NCBI GenBank assembly: GCA_025331125.1
Contig: JAOALB010000203.1
Coordinates: forward strand, 1 to 64,000
DNA length: 64,000 nucleotides
Direction: 5' to 3'
Source: Mycogone perniciosa
Taxonomy: Eukaryota > Ascomycota > Sordariomycetes > Hypocreales > Hypocreaceae
Shown here: one piece after another, positions 50,701 through 62,650 of the stretch
Numbering within the stretch: the first letter of the stretch is position 1
How the letters are laid out: each line of letters opens with the position of its first letter
Translations under genes and position numbers: made by a program
Notes under the pieces: generated by a model
The model's input: only the letters and a program-made list of their open reading frames with translations
Told to the model about the DNA's origin: nothing
Databases searched by the model: none

Positions 50701-53700
50701 TGCTATCCTAGCTATATAACCTATATAATACCTTCCTGCTAAAGACAGTAAATAAACTTCCTTTATAATAGGCCTAAGACTATAAAATCGAGATATTGCT
50801 AAAAAAGACCTTTTATATAAAAAGAATAGGCTATTTTTATTTAATAAACTATAGGTAATAAAAAATAGTTAAATAATAATTTAGTAAAAGGATTTATTTG
50901 CAAATCGCAAGTATAATATACTGCTCCCCTCCTTTTAGCTATAAAACTAAAAGGCAGCGTCTATATTTATTAAAACTATTAAAAGTTAAATAATATTAGT
51001 ATTAAAAATTAATACCTATTACTATTAATCCAGGAAACCTTTAATGTTTTAAGCTATATAAAAGTATATATAAAACTTAATATTATTGCTGCATTTAATA
51101 ACCTTTATATCACTAAAAGAGATATATAGAAAATAGCGTTTATTATAAGGTTTAGCCTCTTTAAAACATTAATTATACCTTTTAGCCTTTATAATACACC
51201 TACTCTATTTTAATACTAAAGGTATATCTGTAAAGTAATAGCCTGCCTTTAAGATATTAGCCTTTAAATTAATATTACTAAATGTAAGTTTAAAACAATA
51301 AAAATAAAATACTTTAGCCTAATTACTACTTTAAAGGGATTAAAGATAGATTTTAAAAAGATTAAAGCTATATTAAACTAACAATTATTTAAAAGAGTAA
51401 AAGACCTATAAAAGTTCTTTAACTTTATAAACTTTTAGTATTATTTTATTTAAAAATACTTTAAAATAGCTATATTACTAAATAAACTTTTAAAGAAAGA
51501 CTAACTATATATTTAAAAAGAAAAATAATAAAAAGCCTTTAACTTAATTAAATATACTTTTAAATTAACTTTAATCCTTACCTTTTTTAATTATAATAAA
51601 TAAATAGTCTTTAAAATAAATGCCTTTAACTAAATATTAGGCGGTATCCTATTATAATATAATAAAAAAGGCATTTTACGCTTTATTATATTTTCTTTTA
51701 TAAAATATAATACTTAAAAACATAACTATAAAATCTATAATAAAAAGTTCCTAGCTATTATTAAAGTAATAAAAAAGTAGCGCCTAAAATTATAAAGTTT
51801 ATAAGAATTTAATATTATTACAGACTATAAAAACCTTAAATACTTTACCTTAATTAAAGCCTAAAATTAGCAATAAATCCAATAGTTTAAATTCTTTTCT
51901 AGCTTTAACTTCTGTATTATTTACTAACTTAGCTTTAAAGCTGTAAAGCTTAATGCTTTAAATAGAAAAGTAAAAGAGTGGCCTGCGAAATTAAATCCCT
52001 TTAATAACTAAATTAAAAATAAGCAATATATTATCCTTTTATAAAATTCTTTTAGCCTTAGAGTTTAAGTAATATTTTAAAAAGAGATTTTATTAAATAT
52101 AAAAATATTTATAAAGGCCGCCTTTATAGCTATAACAATACCTATAGAAAATAAATTAATTAATAACTTAATCGCAGCAGTATATAAATAAAATACTATA
52201 GTAAAAGAAATAGTAACTGTACTTTAAAACCTTAATATCCGCTAATAATTAAAGCAGCTTTACAGGGAACTTTGAATTGTAATAAATAACTGCTAAGTAA
52301 TAAATAATAGAATCTATTACTAAAAGCAGCTTTTTATTCCATTTAATAATAAAGTTTATATATAAATCCTATTTAAAAACTACTTTAATAGCCTAGCTAG
52401 ACATCTAGGCAAGTTTAAAACTCTAGACTTTATTAGTTAAATATATTAATAGGTATAAATCTTAAAAGACAAACTATTTATATAAGCCTATAAACTATAT
52501 ATTAAAATAAAGGCTTTATAATCTATATTATAAAGTTTCCTTTAATTACTATTAACTTTATTCCGCGTATAGTTAAATACTTTTATTAATTATATTATAA
52601 TATTGCCTAAATTCTGCTATTATAATATTATTTATAAATATTTATTAATAATAGTTTACTGCTTTATTAGAATATATGACTTTATACCTATTACTTTACT
52701 ATTAATAAAAGAGCTAGTTAATATATTTATTAGTAGCATTTACTACGTTTATAATATACCTAATAATATTATATTAAACTGCAGTATATAATTTATATTA
52801 AAACTTTAAAAATAACTTTTAAAGTAATTAAAAGTTATATTCAAATAGTTATTAGCCTTTTATTTTAAAACTAAAAGCTAAATTAAAAGAATTAATATTA
52901 ATATAAAATAATACCTGTAAACTTTTATTAACTTTTATTAAAATAATTAAGTCTATTAGCTTTTATTAGTTAAATCGACTGCAAATAATATAATATTTAA
53001 AACTATTAATATATTACTATTTTTTATTAACTATAATTTTAACTTTTACTTAAAGATAAAGCCTTTATAGCCCTGCCTGCTAAACCTTTCCGCAATAAAG
53101 AAAAGAGAGTTCTTTTATATTAATGCTATTATTAATTAATTTCAATGCATCATTATATAACTAAAGGCATTTATTTAAGCTTTAAGAAAAAGATATAAAA
53201 AAAACGCAAATATATAAAGGGAGGCAGTATTAGTCTATATTATTAGGTAAAAAGTCTTTATTAATATATAAAATATAAAAACTAACTAGCCAATAAAGAA
53301 GCTAGATAATAAATAGGTAGGACTTTATATAATAATAAAGGTATACCTATAAGCCTGCGCTATTAGCTTGCTGGAAGGCATAAAGATCTTTTTAGTTTTA
53401 TATAACTTTCTCTTATAATTTAAGATAATTACTTTACTGCACTTTAGGCAAAAGATAATTAATAAAGTTAAGTTAAAGAATATTTAAAGTAAAGTATTAA
53501 AAAGGGAAGATAATATAAATAAAGTATAAAAGAAGTTAGAGTTTAAAGCGCTGTTAGATTATTATAATAATAATAGTTTCTATTACTTAATTAAATAAAA
53601 ATACTATACTGCTATATAATAATTAACTAAAGACCTATAAAGCTAAAAGAGGGTAATATAAAACTTTTATATAAAAAACCTAAAAAACCTAGGCCTACTA

Positions 53701-53956
53701 TAATAAATATTAAAAAGAATTATAAAAAAAGAAAAAAAGGAAATAGTTAAAAAAAAACTAATACCTGTAAAGTATTAATTAAAGACTATATTACATTAAA
53801 GCCTATAACTAAACTATATATGACTAACACTAAAAACTATACAATTCGCTTTATTTGCCTTTATATCGGAAGTATTAAAATAAATTACCTGTAATTTCAA
53901 TTTATACAAGCAATATAGCTATTTACAGCTAAATAACGAAATAAGAGGGGGGGTAT
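47716..53956 (+). pseudogene. B2 gag-pol remnant (gypsy)
   Basis: Same order as B1: zinc-knuckle ghost at about 48998-49052, reverse transcriptase at about 51120-51370, RNase H at about 51600-51870, integrase at about 52600-53050, chromodomain-like end at about 53550-53640. A 62-codon open frame (52603-52791) is a surviving piece of the integrase core (FCYYNIIYKYLLIIVYCFIR). Compared with B1, 93 bp containing the reverse transcriptase catalytic motif are missing at the AATACTA at 51212-51218. Stops elsewhere throughout. Confidence 0.8.
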
Positions 53957-54128
53957 TATTACAGCACTGACCGTAACGCGATATTGACGCCCTGTTATGT
54001 GAGCTCCGGTTATATAACCAGGCCCCAACGCGTTCCTAGCTATAGCTTTCCGTAGAGCCTTAGGGCTTCCTTGCTCTCTACAGCACAACAACAATAGTTG
54101 CCCTAACCTGCTTTCCTATACTGTAATA
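53957..54128 (+). repeat. 3' LTR of B2
   Basis: 172 bp, preceded by a G-run polypurine tract (53946-53953). Keeps more G/C than the 5' LTR, for example GACGCCCTGTTATGTGAG. Confidence 0.9.
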
Positions 54129-56826
54129 GTAATACTTAATATTTATAAAAGTTTAAGCCTTTAAAGGAAATAATTTATAAAAAAGGTTAATAAATATCTT
54201 TTAATATATAAAATTAAAGAAAAGTTTTTAAATATTATTTTTAAAAATAATATATTTAATATATATTTAATAATTATAAAGCTTTTTAATTTAATATAAT
54301 ATTAACTATTATTTAATTAATAAAACCTAATATATAGTAAATTAAAGAGTATAATAATAATATTTATTATTTTTAATATAGTAATAAACTATAAAGCTTT
54401 TTTTAAAAAAATATACTTTTATAGTAAAATTTAACTTTAAATTAAAGTAATATAATATTAAAAAAAGTTTTTTTAATATTTTAAAAATTAAAAACTTAAC
54501 ACTAGTTATATATAAGCTGCTTAAATATTTTAAATAGTTAAATATATATTTAAAGTTTACTAAAGCTTTATATAAACTAAAGGATTTACTAAAGCTATAG
54601 TTTAATAAATTATCTTTAACTTTACAATAATAGAGGCTTTAAATTAAAAGTAATTTATATAATCCTTTTAAAAGGTTTAAAATAGAAATATAATTATAAA
54701 AAGGGAATAGGATATACTTTTTAATAGCTATTATAATAATAAACTAAATTTAAAGGCACTTTTAAGAATTTTAAAGGTTATAGTATTTATAAAATACTAT
54801 AAATAAAGCTTTGAAATACTTTATTGATTGAAAAATAGTAAAAGAAAACTATTTATAAATATATAGAATATTTATTAAAATATAAATTAATTTTAATATT
54901 TTTCCTATTATAATTTATATAATATTTTAAAAGTAAAAGTAAAAACCTTTAGAGGTATAATATTAAAAGTATACGTTAAAAACATAAGCTTTTATTAAAA
55001 AATAAAAAAATAAAGATAGAAATAAAAAGGAAAAAGTAATTTTTAAATAAATTAAAAGGTTTAATTAATTAATATTTATATAATTAATAATTTAAATAAT
55101 AAAATACTTTTAAATTTCAAAACAATTAAAATTAAAATATTAATTTAATAATAAGTATTTATTAAAACTTTATTTAAATTAAATAATTATATAAAAGGTA
55201 ACGTTAAATTTAACTTTTTTAAAATCATAAAACTTTATTAAAAGTATTTTTACTTATAGTAAATATATTAATAAAGTTAATTATATTAAATAAGTAATAA
55301 AAGCCTTTTTTAATAAAATATATAATAATTAAATAATAAATTAAAAAAGGATTAAGTAAAAGAAAATAGATAGTAAATAAATTATAAAAGCTTACTTTAA
55401 AGGAGTAGTAATTTATATATAATAAAGAAAATTACTTTATATATTAAATTATATATCTATATTTATAAAAGAATAATAAATAGGATTATACATTCTTTTT
55501 CTTTTATTTATTAAAAATCTATTTTTTATTAACTTAAAAATTACTTTTATTTGAAATCTTATTTTATAATTATTTAATTTCATTTAATCCCTTTTTTTAA
55601 GTATAATATTTTATTTAAAAAACCTATATCTTTTAATTTTATTCTTTTAACCTATAAAAAATAAATTAAAAGTTTTACTTTTTTATTATATTTATTAAAT
55701 ATCTTTTAATTATAGTAGGAATGTTTTAAGGCTAAATACATAAAACGTTACTCATGGTTTATTTATATATTAATAAGCTATTAATTAATATAAATTTACT
55801 TTTAATTTAATTAATATATTAATAATTACCTCTAGTTATTTATTAATAAATTAATTACTTAAACTATTTTATATTAAAGTAAACTCTTTTAAATATTAAA
55901 TATTGAAGAATATATATAATCCTTTTATATTATTTATATTTATAATATTTTATAAGAACTTAACAATAAACTTTAACTTAAATATAATATTTTATATAAT
56001 AATAAAACGATTATTAATAATAAAAGGTATTTAATTTAATATTTTAATACCTTAAAATATATTTAAAGCTATAGCTATATTTAATTAAATAACACTTTAA
56101 GCTTTTAAGATTTTTACTAAACTATAATACTTTGAATACCTTATTAAAAGAAAATAGATCTTTATAAAGTTTATTATTTTTAATATTAGTATATTTATAT
56201 TTTTAATATATATTAATACTTCCTTTACTTTTACTTTTATAAGTATAGTTATTTAAGTTTATTTTAAATTTAAAAATACTTTAAGGATGTATTAATATTA
56301 AATTAAATTCACTAGCAAAACCTTTAAATAAAGCTTGAATGTCTTGTAGTTCAGGAAAGTATAAAATAATACACTTAAAGATCTTAAAACCTTTATTTTA
56401 AAATTAATATTAATATTTATAGTTTATAAGTTTAACTAAAAGCTATATAAATATTATTTAGGTTTTATTTTAAATTATAATAGTAGATAAATTTATTATT
56501 ATAAACTTTAAAGTAAAGGAAAAAGGTATTTTACTTTTCTAAATTAAATATTATTTAATTGAAGTTAATTAAAGTAAATAAATATTTTGAAAAATAATTT
56601 ATTAAAGGAATATAAAAAGGGTTAATAAATAATATTTAATAGATTTTAAAACATTAATAAATAACTTTATAAAAAAGAATTATGTAATTTATTATAATAA
56701 TAGCTTCTTTAAATAGCTAGTTATATTTAATATTATATCAATAAACTAGAATATAATATTTCTAGTTAACCTTTAAAACTTAAGCTTTAACTTTAACTAT
56801 AATTTATTAAAGAGGAATTAGCACTT

Positions 56827-56829
<3 letters not shown>

Positions 56830-56859
<30 letters not shown>
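56830..56859. repeat. (TA)n microsatellite
   Basis: About 15 uninterrupted TA units. Confidence 0.9.
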
Positions 56860-56862
<3 letters not shown>

Positions 56863-58210
56863 CAATAGCTTAAATAAAGTATAGGAACTGGGCTTTTAAT
56901 AAAATTGTAAAGCCGCAGTTAAATAATATAAAGGCTAAAAGATATTGCAGATCGTTTAATTATAATACCTACAGTTAAAAGTAACTAATAGTTACCTTTA
57001 TATGCCTTAATAGCTATAAAATTATAGGTAAGGTTATATAATGAAAGAGAAAGTAGGTTAGTTTTTATTAGATTAAGTTTCTTTATTTATTTTTACAGTT
57101 TTATACTTTTTTAATCTAGTTATTGCTTAAATAAACAATTCACTTCTATTAAGTAAACTGGTAGAAAAGGTATAAGTATATTACGTATATTAATTACCTT
57201 CATTAAAATACCTACACCTAATATTTTATAATTTAATTAGCTATAGTAAAAAAAGGAAAATATTGTCTTTAACTTTATAAATTATATTAATAGTCAAGAA
57301 ATAAAATAATATAATTAACCTAGCTATATAAGTAGTATTTATAATAAAGGTAATAGTAAAATTTATAATTAAAAGTAAATATATATATTCTTTAATAATA
57401 CTATAGATTATAAAACCTTTATTTATTACGCTAAAACTATTAAAGGGTATTAAAAGCTTAAAAGAGGATTTAACCTCTTTTAAGAAAAGTAATAATTCCT
57501 TTATAAGATTAAAAAATAATTAAAACTTAAAGAAAGAAAAGGTTTTAAAGGTAACTATAAGGTTTAGTTAAAAGGCAATTAAAAGAATTAAAACAGGCTT
57601 TATAAAATTAAGTAAAGGAGGATAAGTACTAATAATAGCCTTTTTAATAGTAATAAAGAAAATAATACTTTAATATTTTTAAGTTAAATTGATTATAGCT
57701 TTAAATATATACTATAGTTTAACTTTATTAAAATTAATAAATAAGTCTACTTAAAATAATATTTAAAAGTAAATGTATATACCTATTTAAAACATAAAAT
57801 AATTAATAAGAAAGAAATAAATAATAGTTTAAAATATATAATAAAAGATATATATTATTAATATAAAATTGTTTAATTATAGTAAATTTAATATAAAAAG
57901 GATAATTTAATATAAATTAAATATAAAAATATTAATAATATATAAAGTAGTAATTTTATTGCTATTTTTACTTTCTTTATAATATACTCTTTTTATTATT
58001 TTCTTATATTATTAATATTAACTTTAAATAATTACTATATTAATATTAAAAGTATTAGTAAAGTAAGTATTTTATTAAAAGTCAATTTTCTTATTTATAA
58101 ATATTATAATTAAATCATTTACAGGATCCTTTACCCTTTATATTATTTAACTATAGGTTTATAGTTTTATTTAAAGTATAGTTCCTATCCTTTATTTAAG
58201 CTATTATTAG

Positions 58211-58237
58211 TATATATATATATATATATATATATAT
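58211..58237. repeat. (TA)n microsatellite
   Basis: About 13 uninterrupted TA units. Confidence 0.9.
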
Positions 58238-58309
58238 TTCTTTTAAAGTTTCTGTTAATACATTAACATATTATTAAATATTAAACAGTATATTATATAA
58301 TGAATTTAT

Positions 58310-58480
58310 TTCTAAAAGGTTTATTAAATTGTTATAAAATATATAATATCTTTCTAGTTAATATATTCCTTTCTATCAGTAATATTATAATTTCTTAAAT
58401 ATAAAAATAATAGTCAAAGATTCTTTATTATATGTTAAATAATTTAGTTTTATATTATATAATACTTTATATATATACTA
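58310..58480 (-). repeat. Possible fragment of a C-like gypsy element
   Basis: Similar to 32210-32400 inside element C: both have an AATAATAGTCAA segment followed by TTCTTTATTATAT or TTTTATTATATAT in the same order and spacing. The match is short and in AT-rich DNA, so it is tentative. Confidence 0.4.
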
Positions 58481-58497
58481 TTATTTTATTAATTAAT

Positions 58498-58596
58498 ATA
58501 TATAGTTAAATTATCCTTTTCTTTTACCCTTTTACTTTTTAACTTTAAATAAATAATTCTATAATACTTTATTATTAACTATTATAAAACTTATAT
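58498..58596. repeat. Direct repeat, left copy
   Basis: Matches 58836-58934 in order: a pyrimidine-rich stretch, AACTTTAAATA, AATTCTATA, then TATTATTA...CTATAAAA. The left copy is the more mutated. Confidence 0.65.
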
Positions 58597-58835
58597 TTTC
58601 TTATAGTTACTTCTTTATTTCATTATTACTTCCTTATTATAGCGCTTATTTATATTAATATTATATATTAATACTATAGTTTAAACCTAATAAAAAGGGA
58701 CCTTAGCTATACTAAGCCTAGTATTATAATTCCCTATATCTCCTAAACCAACTAATATAAATATATATATATTTGGCACAGTATATAAGCACTAGGCCTA
58801 TATATATATATACCACGATTCTATAAATCAATATA

Positions 58836-58934
58836 TATAGCTAGATAGTCCCCCTCTTTTATCCTTATACTCCTTAACTTTAAATAGATAATTCTATAGC
58901 GCGCTATTATTAGCTACTATAAAAGGCTATACAT
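58836..58934. repeat. Direct repeat, right copy
   Basis: Keeps GCGCGCTATTATTAGC where the left copy reads A/T. The pair, about 340 bp apart, could be short LTRs or TRIM-like ends, but no TG...CA ends or target duplication were found. Confidence 0.65.
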
Positions 58935-60925
58935 ATTACAATTAAAAGGTTTTAAAATTATAAATATATGAAATTGAATAACCTTTAATATTAAATATAA
59001 TAATATAACATTAATTTAATAATAAACTAATAGTTTTTAAATATTCTTAATAACTTAAAGATATATATAATATAAACATAAAGGAAATATAATTTTCCGT
59101 TAATTTTATAATTAAAGGTTTCAGTTATAAAGTATATAATACATAAATATTTTATTTTACTTTTTATAATTAAATTTAAATTTTAATGAATGTAAATAAC
59201 ATTAAAATTATAATAGATATATATATATATAGTATATAGATCAAATTGAATATAAAGAAATAAATTAAATTTAATATAACAATAATAACGTGTTTTAGTT
59301 AAGATAATATATTTATAATTATAATATAAAGGCTTTATTACTTTAACTTTGTTTAAACTTTATATTACTTTCCAAATAATTATAATACTTATAAACAGAG
59401 ATTTATAAAGAATCAAAAGAAATACTTTGTTAACCTTTATAACTCTTATATAAATATAAAGTAATTTATTAATAAATCTTAATATTAAATATCCTTTAAT
59501 TAATTTTTTTAATATTTTATACTTATAAATAAATTCTTTTAAGTTTATAAAATAATTATATTAAAAGTTTTATAAATTTTCAAATTAATTGAAAAGCTTG
59601 AATTTATAATATAATCTTTTTAATTTATTTGAACATTTATATTAATATAAAGGTTTTAAGATAGTATAAACATTAAAGGTTAATAAAGGCCTTTAATCTT
59701 ATATTCAATTAACGCGTTTTTTTAAGTTTAATAAAATAATTTAATATAAACAAATACTATAATTAAATAACTTTCAAAAATACTAATATTTAAAATATAT
59801 ATATATAATTATAAAAGGTTAAAGGTTTTAAATAATATATATAAACGTATTAATATATAAAGTATAATTAAAACATAATAATTTAATTATTTATATAGTA
59901 ATTTTATTTATTAAAGATAAAATTAGTTTATTAATTGATATCTTAATAGTTAAGATTTTAAATTAACTTTTAAAAAAATTCTTTTTATTAAATAAAATAT
60001 AATTATGATTAAATTCATAAGGTTTTTAATAAATTTAATATTAAAATAAGCTTATATATTTATTCTACTGAAAAAGTTAAAGTAATAAAAAACATTTATA
60101 TAAAAACCTTTATATATAAACCTTTTCTTAATAATAATAATAATAGAAAGATAATACTTTAAAATATATTTATATAATATTAAGAAATAAAGTATTAATA
60201 TTTCTATTATATAAAATATTACAGAATCTATATAATTGAAATAAAAAAAGTAAAAATTAAAAAATAAAAGTCAAAGCAGTTACTGTAATATTATTGTATT
60301 ACTTTCTTTATAATTAAAATTAAGATAAAAATATTTATAAAGTTAAATAACCCTTGTTTTTATTTTTCTTTATATTTTATAATATTATTATATATTAATA
60401 TATAGTGAAGGAAAATATCATAAAACGTAATAAATGACTATTTTTAAAGGCAGTATTTAATATTTAATATTAATGTAGTAAAATGCTATAACTAGGACAT
60501 AGTAGGGAAATAAAAAAAGTAATAGCAATATAAATTCTTTTTAAGCTTTCCACGGAAATTGCTTAAAATAAATATCTTAAATATTTTATTAATAACTCCT
60601 TTAAACAATATAAAAAGAAAGGGAAAAAAAGAAAAGGGTATTGGTTCTTAGTCTTTTATTTTATTATATATTATACTATAAGTAAAGCTTTCAATAATAG
60701 TAACTTAAAAGGTATATAAAATAACATAAATAAACCAGAAAACTCTTTTATATTTAATATAAAAACAATTACAATGTAGAATTTATAGAAAAGCTAAAGA
60801 TATAAAATAAAAGAACGCGATATATTTCAAATATATTATAAAGTGGCTGGCAACAAAACTATTTGAGATATAAAGGTATTAATCTTTATTTATAGATAGG
60901 AGAGAGGAAGAGATCTGGAATTCAG

Positions 60926-61135
60926 GTGCCTTTTAGCCGGTATAGCGAAATGAGTATGCTGGCTATACGATCCGCTTTACGCGACATAGGCATCATCAAA
61001 TCGCCAGTCGGAATCTGCATCCTGTATACTACTGTGATCATGGTACTCGCCTGCCTTGTCCCAGCGCTAACCTTTGACCCTCTGGTTGCTACATCCGTCA
61101 CACTAGGTGTGGCATCATTGTTCGGGATGTCATAG
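60926..61135 (+). CDS. Doubtful short membrane ORF or gene fragment
   Basis: A 69-codon frame just outside the isochore. Residues about 29-50 (VGICILYTTVIMVLACLVPA) would form one membrane helix, and a second hydrophobic stretch ends the protein. It may be the last piece of a transporter gene cut by the isochore, or chance. No upstream exon is visible in the AT-rich DNA. Not recognised. Confidence 0.25.
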   Translation: MPFSRYSEMSMLAIRSALRDIGIIKSPVGICILYTTVIMVLACLVPALTFDPLVATSVTLGVASLFGMS

Positions 61136-62650
61136 GCCGCCGGTCATTGGAGGTTTAGCAATTTGAGGCTTGAGGGGAATGTGTCATTGGCTTTGTTATG
61201 TCTATCCTGAGTCACGACTAGTCAACGGATGGCTTCGTGACAGGATCGGGGTCGAGATTCGTGAGAAACAAGAGCACGTTTCTTGCTAATGAAGAAAGCA
61301 AAGGGGATGAGGGCCCTATCAAGAAAAAAAGTAGACTTGACAACCTGAGGAGACTATAGGTAATACTAATCCCTAGTACAGAGTACGGAGCAGCGGTTCT
61401 CTAGAGAGCACAGGGCACATATATTGATGCTATGTAGTCTCGGGGTAAAATCCAGTGCTGAGCACTATCGGCGGGGGGGCGGGGCGGCGGGGGGATACTA
61501 TTGTATAACTGGGAAAGCGAAAGGCTCTGGGCGATCTGCCATTCATATGCAGGTAAGACATGAACTATAGTACCGTATTCTCCCAAAGAAATTCGCACGG
61601 TACTTGGGTCTACTACCTCTGAATGTTTTATCACCTGTGACTTGGCCCTATTTTTTATAAAGGCGTATACCCTGCTAACCGGTACTTGAACGCTAAAATA
61701 GGATATTTCATGGATTAAAGTTATGTATAATAGTTGTAGTAACTTTTGAAGAAACTTTAAACCTAGTATAAATACTATTACATTAATAGGCAGCGGGCGG
61801 TGCTTCTGTTAGATGTCGGATGTATTGAATGAGGACGGAATATTATGTCCGAAGGAACACGATGTGGGCCGTGACGACACGTCTGGTGAGATTGTACATA
61901 CTGTTGACAGGGGAACGCGCCAGGTCGGCCAGGCACTATTATAAATTGGCCAACTAAGGGAACAGTTACATGACAGCTTCCATTCCATACTAGACGGTGG
62001 AATGTTTATCTCCAATTATTCTATTGAACGGGGGCCTATCACCCCTTAATGATTTAGACAGGGAAATGGCGTTTTGACGAAGGGCCCCGAGTGCCATAGT
62101 GTAGAATGGTGTCTTGCCTATAATGTGGAGTAAGCACTGTGGAGGCTTTCAATAACATGTAGCGTTTATTGACACGAACTGGGTGGCGTTTGTTTGACAT
62201 CTTATTATGGCCATAATATACATTTCCCCTCCATGACTCAGACAGCTAATGTAGCATTGGACTGACACGGCGATGTGTTTTGGGTTTCAGCTTCTCTGAC
62301 CATGCCCCAGCTACTCTGTATTACTACATTGCCGTTTAGATGCCAACCAGGTGCAGACTAGGCTCTGAACCAGTTTTACACATGAGATACCAGAACCATA
62401 CTATCTTCTGTGGAGGCGCCAATCCCAATTACGAGGCGCCTCGATTAAGAGACACCCGGGCTTGGCAAGCAAAATCCTACATCATCAATCTAAACATGAA
62501 GGGTTCTAATCATTAAGATCCTCCAACCCCCCTCAACTATTAAAGGAGAGAATCCAGACGGTTTTCCGTTCTATATCCTCTTTCCAGCCTATGCAGCTTT
62601 GTTCCCACCCTTGTCAATCACTTGTGCTTTATGCTTCTTAAACATTCATT
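61136..62650. other. Intergenic, with one G-rich tract
   Basis: Upstream region of the seven-helix membrane protein gene. Apart from the G-tract at 61473-61494, no gene or repeat is supported. Pyrimidine-rich DNA shortly before 62651 may belong to the promoter. Confidence 0.5.
61473..61494 (+). repeat. G-rich tract, potential G-quadruplex
   Basis: Runs of 7, 4, 2 and 6 G separated by single C. At least three runs of three or more G with very short loops could form a quadruplex. Confidence 0.6.

Larger units (their letters stand above)
47544..54128 (+). mobile_element. Ty3/Gypsy element B2 (complete, RIP-dead, TSD GTAAT)
   Basis: A second copy of family B, 6585 bp, with 172-bp LTRs (47544-47715, 53957-54128) and exact GTAAT at 47539-47543 and 54129-54133. 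It aligns along its whole length with B1. Most of the 110-bp length difference is a 93-bp deletion in the reverse transcriptase. Confidence 0.92.
9125..60850. other. RIP-mutated AT-rich isochore of nested transposons
   Basis: Composition changes abruptly at about 9125 and returns at about 60850. Inside, C and G are scarce, CpA and its complement TpG are strongly depleted, TpA is abundant, and stops occur every few codons in every frame. Remnant C sits mainly in CpT, CpC or GpC contexts. Repeat copies inside differ from each other mainly by C/T and G/A. These are the hallmarks of repeat-induced point mutation in ascomycetes. Almost everything identifiable inside is transposon. No host gene was found. 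Confidence 0.9.
54134..60850. other. Deeply AT-rich DNA, almost featureless
   Basis: The most degraded part of the window: long A/T runs, no repeat pair comparable to the named elements, no readable domain. Features seen inside are two (TA)n runs, a weak match to element C near 58310-58480, and a 95-bp direct repeat around 58.5-58.9 kb. It may be old transposon sequence beyond recognition. Normal composition returns at about 60850. Confidence 0.6.

Noticed and set aside
9125..60850. Mitochondrial DNA inserted in the nucleus, suggested by the AT content
   Set aside because: Repeat pairs, target duplications and retrotransposon domains account for it; no mitochondrial gene was seen.
61401..62015. 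Short minus-strand frames in the right spacer
   Set aside because: No recognisable features; one is created partly by the G-rich tract.
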